From: Candidatus Cloacimonadota bacterium
GTDB lineage: Bacteria > Cloacimonadota > Cloacimonadia > Cloacimonadales > TCS61
Reading direction: 5' to 3'
Assembly: GCA_030638385.1 (NCBI GenBank)
Contig: DAOWES010000150.1
Location: 1-17,696, forward strand
Length of the DNA: 17,696 nt
Numbering within the stretch: the stretch's first letter is position 1; each line of letters begins with the position of its first letter. The notes under the pieces were generated by a model that saw only the letters and a list, made by a program, of their open reading frames with translations, was not told the DNA's origin and searched no databases. The translations under genes and the position numbers were made by a program. Shown here piece by piece: positions 14,970-17,696 of this stretch.

Positions 14970-15566
14970 TTATAAATATAAATTTGTGAAATATTTCCAA
15001 AAAGTTATGCGATGTTTAATATCTATTGCTTGTAAATCTCTACGATATGTATTATAAAATAATTCCATTTCAACTCGGATTGAACGAATGTCATTCCTAT
15101 TTATTTGAGTATTTAATTCTGCTATAGGAATTTCAACATCATTGCTATTATAATAAGTAATATTCATTCCGGACAAAGATCCATCATTGGAATTTGATGA
15201 ATAAAAAGGTCCATAATCAGCAACATTATCTACCTCCACAATAATTGGATAACCCTTAAGGGTGTTATCGAAATCTTCTCTAATGAATTCAATTGTGCGC
15301 AAGGTCCCATTAAGCTCTCCGGTAAAAGCTATTTTGGTGGCGGTGGCTTCGGTAATTACACTTGATCCCGGACTTAATCCGGTGCCAACAGCAGAAAGAT
15401 AATGATAATCCAACAAGGCAGAAACTTTTTCGGTGATATTTACAAGTGTTATTGCTAAATGGGTATTATGGCTCATGGCTTGGATGCTATGCATAGATGT
15501 TAAAACTGTAAGCATGAACATTGCCCCAATTATTGTTGCACCTAAAGTATCTAATAAGGCATTCAT
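14970..15566 (-). CDS. Small single-pass pilin-like protein (198 aa)
   Basis: This gene has no family I can name. From the ATG at 15566 the protein begins MNALLDTLGATIIGAMFMLTV, a hydrophobic helix at about 9-30 followed by a helical stretch and a beta-rich soluble part. That architecture fits minor pseudopilins, but the canonical G-FT-x-x-E processing motif is absent. It lies between the preceding small membrane protein (one base between stop and start) and the LamG protein (29 bases). A TTG start at 15587 would add seven residues and overlap the previous gene; the ATG is preferred because GGAG lies seven bases upstream. Confidence 0.7.
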   Translation of the reverse strand: MNALLDTLGATIIGAMFMLTVLTSMHSIQAMSHNTHLAITLVNITEKVSALLDYHYLSAVGTGLSPGSSVITEATATKIAFTGELNGTLRTIEFIREDFDNTLKGYPIIVEVDNVADYGPFYSSNSNDGSLSGMNITYYNSNDVEIPIAELNTQINRNDIRSIRVEMELFYNTYRRDLQAIDIKHRITFWKYFTNLYL

Positions 15567-15567
15567 T

Positions 15568-16002
15568 TTATAGCTCCATATCCGCAATAATTTTCTGAAT
15601 TGGATTAGCTGTTGTTCCTACCCAAATCGTATCATTATAGCTATTAAGTGTCCACATGCTAAATTCTAGCAGAAGGAAATCTGTAGTAGCAACAGGGGTA
15701 TTGCCAACTTGGTCACAATAAACTACTCTCTCACAGTTAAGGTGATATGTTAGTTCGTTCACAGCGGTGTTTTCAGAAAATCCATTATAAGTTGAGATAA
15801 TATCAGAAAATGTCGTCAAATTTCCCAGAAGTTCTGCTTCCATTTTTTGAAAATATCTACTAGCTAACTTTTGTCCTTGAAGCATTGTTTTGGTTCTATC
15901 AATAATTCGTGTTTGAACACTTATATTGTTGTACATTGTTAGTAGGATCGTTGAAAAAAGTATAATTGCCAACAGTACTAATAGCATTTGCCCGGTACCC
16001 AT
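15568..16002 (-). CDS. Small single-pass pilin-like protein (144 aa)
   Basis: The family is not recognised. It begins MGTGQMLLVLLAIILFSTILL: a hydrophobic helix (about 6-23) almost at the N terminus, then a helical amphipathic stretch (IIDRTKTMLQGQKLASRYFQ) and a soluble region with cysteines at 89 and 95. This layout is that of a pilin-like or pseudopilin subunit without the usual leader. A Gly-Gln pair just before the hydrophobic core is loosely reminiscent of archaeal class III pilin signals, but no Glu follows, so I do not claim processing. The start is firm: ATG three bases after the ATPase stop, with GGAGGA overlapping the end of the ATPase gene. Confidence 0.7.
   Translation of the reverse strand: MGTGQMLLVLLAIILFSTILLTMYNNISVQTRIIDRTKTMLQGQKLASRYFQKMEAELLGNLTTFSDIISTYNGFSENTAVNELTYHLNCERVVYCDQVGNTPVATTDFLLLEFSMWTLNSYNDTIWVGTTANPIQKIIADMEL
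15574..15577 (-). promoter_or_regulatory. Shine-Dalgarno that fixes the start at 15566
   Basis: GGAG lies inside the last codons of the preceding gene, seven bases before the ATG at 15566. The alternative TTG at 15587 has no comparable site. Confidence 0.75.
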
Positions 16003-16005
16003 TTC

Positions 16006-17696
16006 TTAATCCTCCGACGTTGCATAAGTAATTTCTTCAATTGTGGTTATTCCGCTTCTTATTCTATCAATTCCCGAATCCAATAATGAAAGCATTCCTT
16101 GACTTTTGGCAACTGCTCTAATGCCGTCTTCATCAATTTCCTTGCCTGAATCGGCAATTTTTTTCCTAATTTCGTGACTAAAATATAATGCTTCACATAT
16201 ATTTGCTCGACCCTTATAGCCATTATTGCATTTTTTACAACCACTTCCGGCTTGATAAATATTTCCGGACTCAAGATCTTGCATTGTAAGACCAAGCTCT
16301 AGAGCTGTCGGATATCTCTCTTTACTTAAGGGTTCTTTGCAGTGTGGGCAAAGTTTTCTGATGAGTCGTTGTGCCACAATAATATTAATTGTGTACGCTA
16401 ATAAGAAAGGTTCGACTCCCATTTTGTATAAACGCGAAATGGCACTTGGGGCATCATTTGTGTGTAGTGTTGAAAATGTGAGGTGACCGGTATTCGCAAG
16501 CTTTACAGCTGTTTCGGCAGTTATTTTATCACGAATCTCACCAACCATAACAATATCCGGGTCATGACGTAATATTGCTCTAATAGCATTTTCGAAACTT
16601 AATTTATTGCTAATCTTAAGTTGTCGAGCTCCACGAATTGAATACTCAACAGGATCTTCGACAGTTAAAATGTTTTTTGATGGATCTATTACATTGTACA
16701 GGGCAGCCATGAGAGTAGTACTTTTACCACTTCCGGTGGGGCCTGTAACCATTATAATTCCTTTTGATTTATTGATTGATTTGAGGAAATCTTTTTCGGC
16801 TTGCTCCTGGAATCCCAATTTTTTTAAATCGGTAATTACATTTCTATCATCAATTGTTCTGATTACGATACTTTCAAAATTTCTTTGGTATTCGGATGAG
16901 GTAATTGGCACAATTGAAATACGAAATCTGATAAGATGGTTATCAATTGATCTTTGTGCAAAACCATCTTGAGCTGTTGCGCGTTCAAATCTATCAACGC
17001 CTTCTGCTCTGTCTTTTACCACAGAAGCAATTGCTTCCGGAGAGGTGTTTTCCTGTCTATGCCATCTGCTTAATTTTCCATCAATTCTAAAATAGAAATC
17101 AACATTAGATGCTTGATAAGGAATTATATGGATATCGCTGGCACCCTTACGAACAGCTTCAATTAAGCAAGCTTCAAAGAGATTCACCAATAAACTTTTA
17201 TTAATCTCTTCATCTAAGGCGTATTCATCGATATTTTTGTCATCAGTATCATGCTCATTAATTTGCTCTTCAGATTCTTCGAACAGCTCTAAAAACTCAT
17301 TTTTTTGGGGAGCTATAATTTCGATAAGTTCATCAATTGTCTTTAATTTGCAATAAACAACTTCGAATTTTTTATAATCTGTTTTGTAAGGGATTGCTTC
17401 CAATACCTTTGAAGTAGGATCTGCTGCTAAGACAATTAGTGTGTTTCGATGTCCGATAGCAATTTTATATGGGATGATTTTTTTGTATAATAGCTCTTTT
17501 TTGTAATCATCAGGAAAAGTATTTAGTAACTCTTTAAATTTCTTAATATCTTCTTCGTTGAATTGTTGAGGATTAATTTCTAAGGAGCGGAATGCATACA
17601 TTGTCGCAAGCAAGCCATACACTTCATGATGATCAATGTTGAAATCGTGTACTAAAATTTCTCCTAAAGCTCTTTTTTTAGGACCCGATTCCTCTA
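16006..17696 (-). CDS. gspE: GspE/PilB-family assembly ATPase (5' end off-window)
   Basis: This cytoplasmic hexameric ATPase powers pilus or pseudopilus assembly. Counting from the GTG at 17622: a C1-type domain around 145-245 (EAVRKGASDIHIIP), Walker A GPTGSGKS at 294-301, Asp box VEDPVEY 321-327, Walker B region DIVMVGEIRD 356-365, His box GHLTFSTLHTN 379-389, and a four-cysteine zinc site (C425, C428, C462, C465). These residues are all intact. The frame stays open for 24 more codons to the window edge. They encode ALGEILVHDFNIDHHEVYG-like sequence, the usual start of the MshEN/GspE N-terminal domain, so the GTG is not the start and the gene is partial. The zinc site and full motif set fit assembly ATPases, not the retraction ATPase PilT. 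GspE and PilB cannot be separated with confidence here; the neighbouring MNOPQ-like genes lean to PilB. Confidence 0.95.
   Translation of the reverse strand, partial: EESGPKKRALGEILVHDFNIDHHEVYGLLATMYAFRSLEINPQQFNEEDIKKFKELLNTFPDDYKKELLYKKIIPYKIAIGHRNTLIVLAADPTSKVLEAIPYKTDYKKFEVVYCKLKTIDELIEIIAPQKNEFLELFEESEEQINEHDTDDKNIDEYALDEEINKSLLVNLFEACLIEAVRKGASDIHIIPYQASNVDFYFRIDGKLSRWHRQENTSPEAIASVVKDRAEGVDRFERATAQDGFAQRSIDNHLIRFRISIVPITSSEYQRNFESIVIRTIDDRNVITDLKKLGFQEQAEKDFLKSINKSKGIIMVTGPTGSGKSTTLMAALYNVIDPSKNILTVEDPVEYSIRGARQLKISNKLSFENAIRAILRHDPDIVMVGEIRDKITAETAVKLANTGHLTFSTLHTNDAPSAISRLYKMGVEPFLLAYTINIIVAQRLIRKLCPHCKEPLSKERYPTALELGLTMQDLESGNIYQAGSGCKKCNNGYKGRANICEALYFSHEIRKKIADSGKEIDEDGIRAVAKSQGMLSLLDSGIDRIRSGITTIEEITYATSED

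Noticed and set aside
412..16972. Many open frames of 60-120 codons on the plus strand and in other minus frames (for example 412-666, 1988-2296, 9632-9949, 16607-16972)
   Set aside because: Each lies wholly or almost wholly inside a clearly coding minus-strand gene, lacks domain-like sequence and has no Shine-Dalgarno; they are frame shadows.
1..17696. CRISPR array, tRNA/rRNA genes, insertion sequences, integrases or attachment sites
   Set aside because: No regularly spaced repeats, clover-leaf-like or rRNA-like sequence, transposase motifs or flanking direct repeats were seen on either strand.

Overview
The window is AT-rich bacterial DNA (roughly one third G+C by eye) in which every convincing gene lies on the minus strand. 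It is best explained as a member of the FCB group, most likely Candidatus Cloacimonadota or a close neighbour. The basis is the secreted proteins: they end in FlgD-like 'type IX-style' C-terminal sorting domains (NPFNP, YNIKGQKV, final KMLLIK/KFMLLK) and carry GTQYS/ECRGVGVW-type repeat domains, a combination I associate with that group. This assignment is an inference from protein style, not from a marker gene.

Reading in the direction of transcription (right to left), there are two gene sets. Set 1 (17696 to about 11957) starts off-window with a GspE/PilB-type assembly ATPase. Two small single-pass pilin-like proteins follow, then a pilin-like protein with a LamG/concanavalin-like lectin domain. 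Next come a membrane sensor with a histidine-kinase dimerisation helix but no ATPase domain, and a response regulator with a degenerate cyclic-nucleotide-binding-like domain. The set closes with a strong hairpin terminator. Genes overlap or are separated by 3 to 29 bases, and Shine-Dalgarno sites sit in the ends of the preceding genes, so this is an operon.

Set 2 starts after a 309-base intergenic region that contains a candidate promoter. It encodes a PilM-PilN-TPR fusion, a PilO-PilP-like fusion, a compact PilQ-type secretin, a lipoprotein with three FN3-like domains and a seven-bladed LVIVD-type propeller, and two large secreted repeat proteins with C-terminal sorting domains. It ends in a hairpin terminator at the left edge.

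Together the two sets look like a streamlined type IV pilus / type II secretion envelope machine in which alignment-complex subunits have been fused (MN and OP) and the secretin shortened. Its putative surface cargo is encoded in the same transcription unit as the secretin. The platform protein (PilC/GspF), major pilin and prepilin peptidase are not in the window. That the machine exports or displays the adjacent repeat proteins, and that the regulator pair controls it, are inferences from gene order.

A sequence-level oddity crosses all the genes: the tetranucleotide CCGG occurs about 83 times by hand count, against about 10 for GGCC, and in more than one codon frame.
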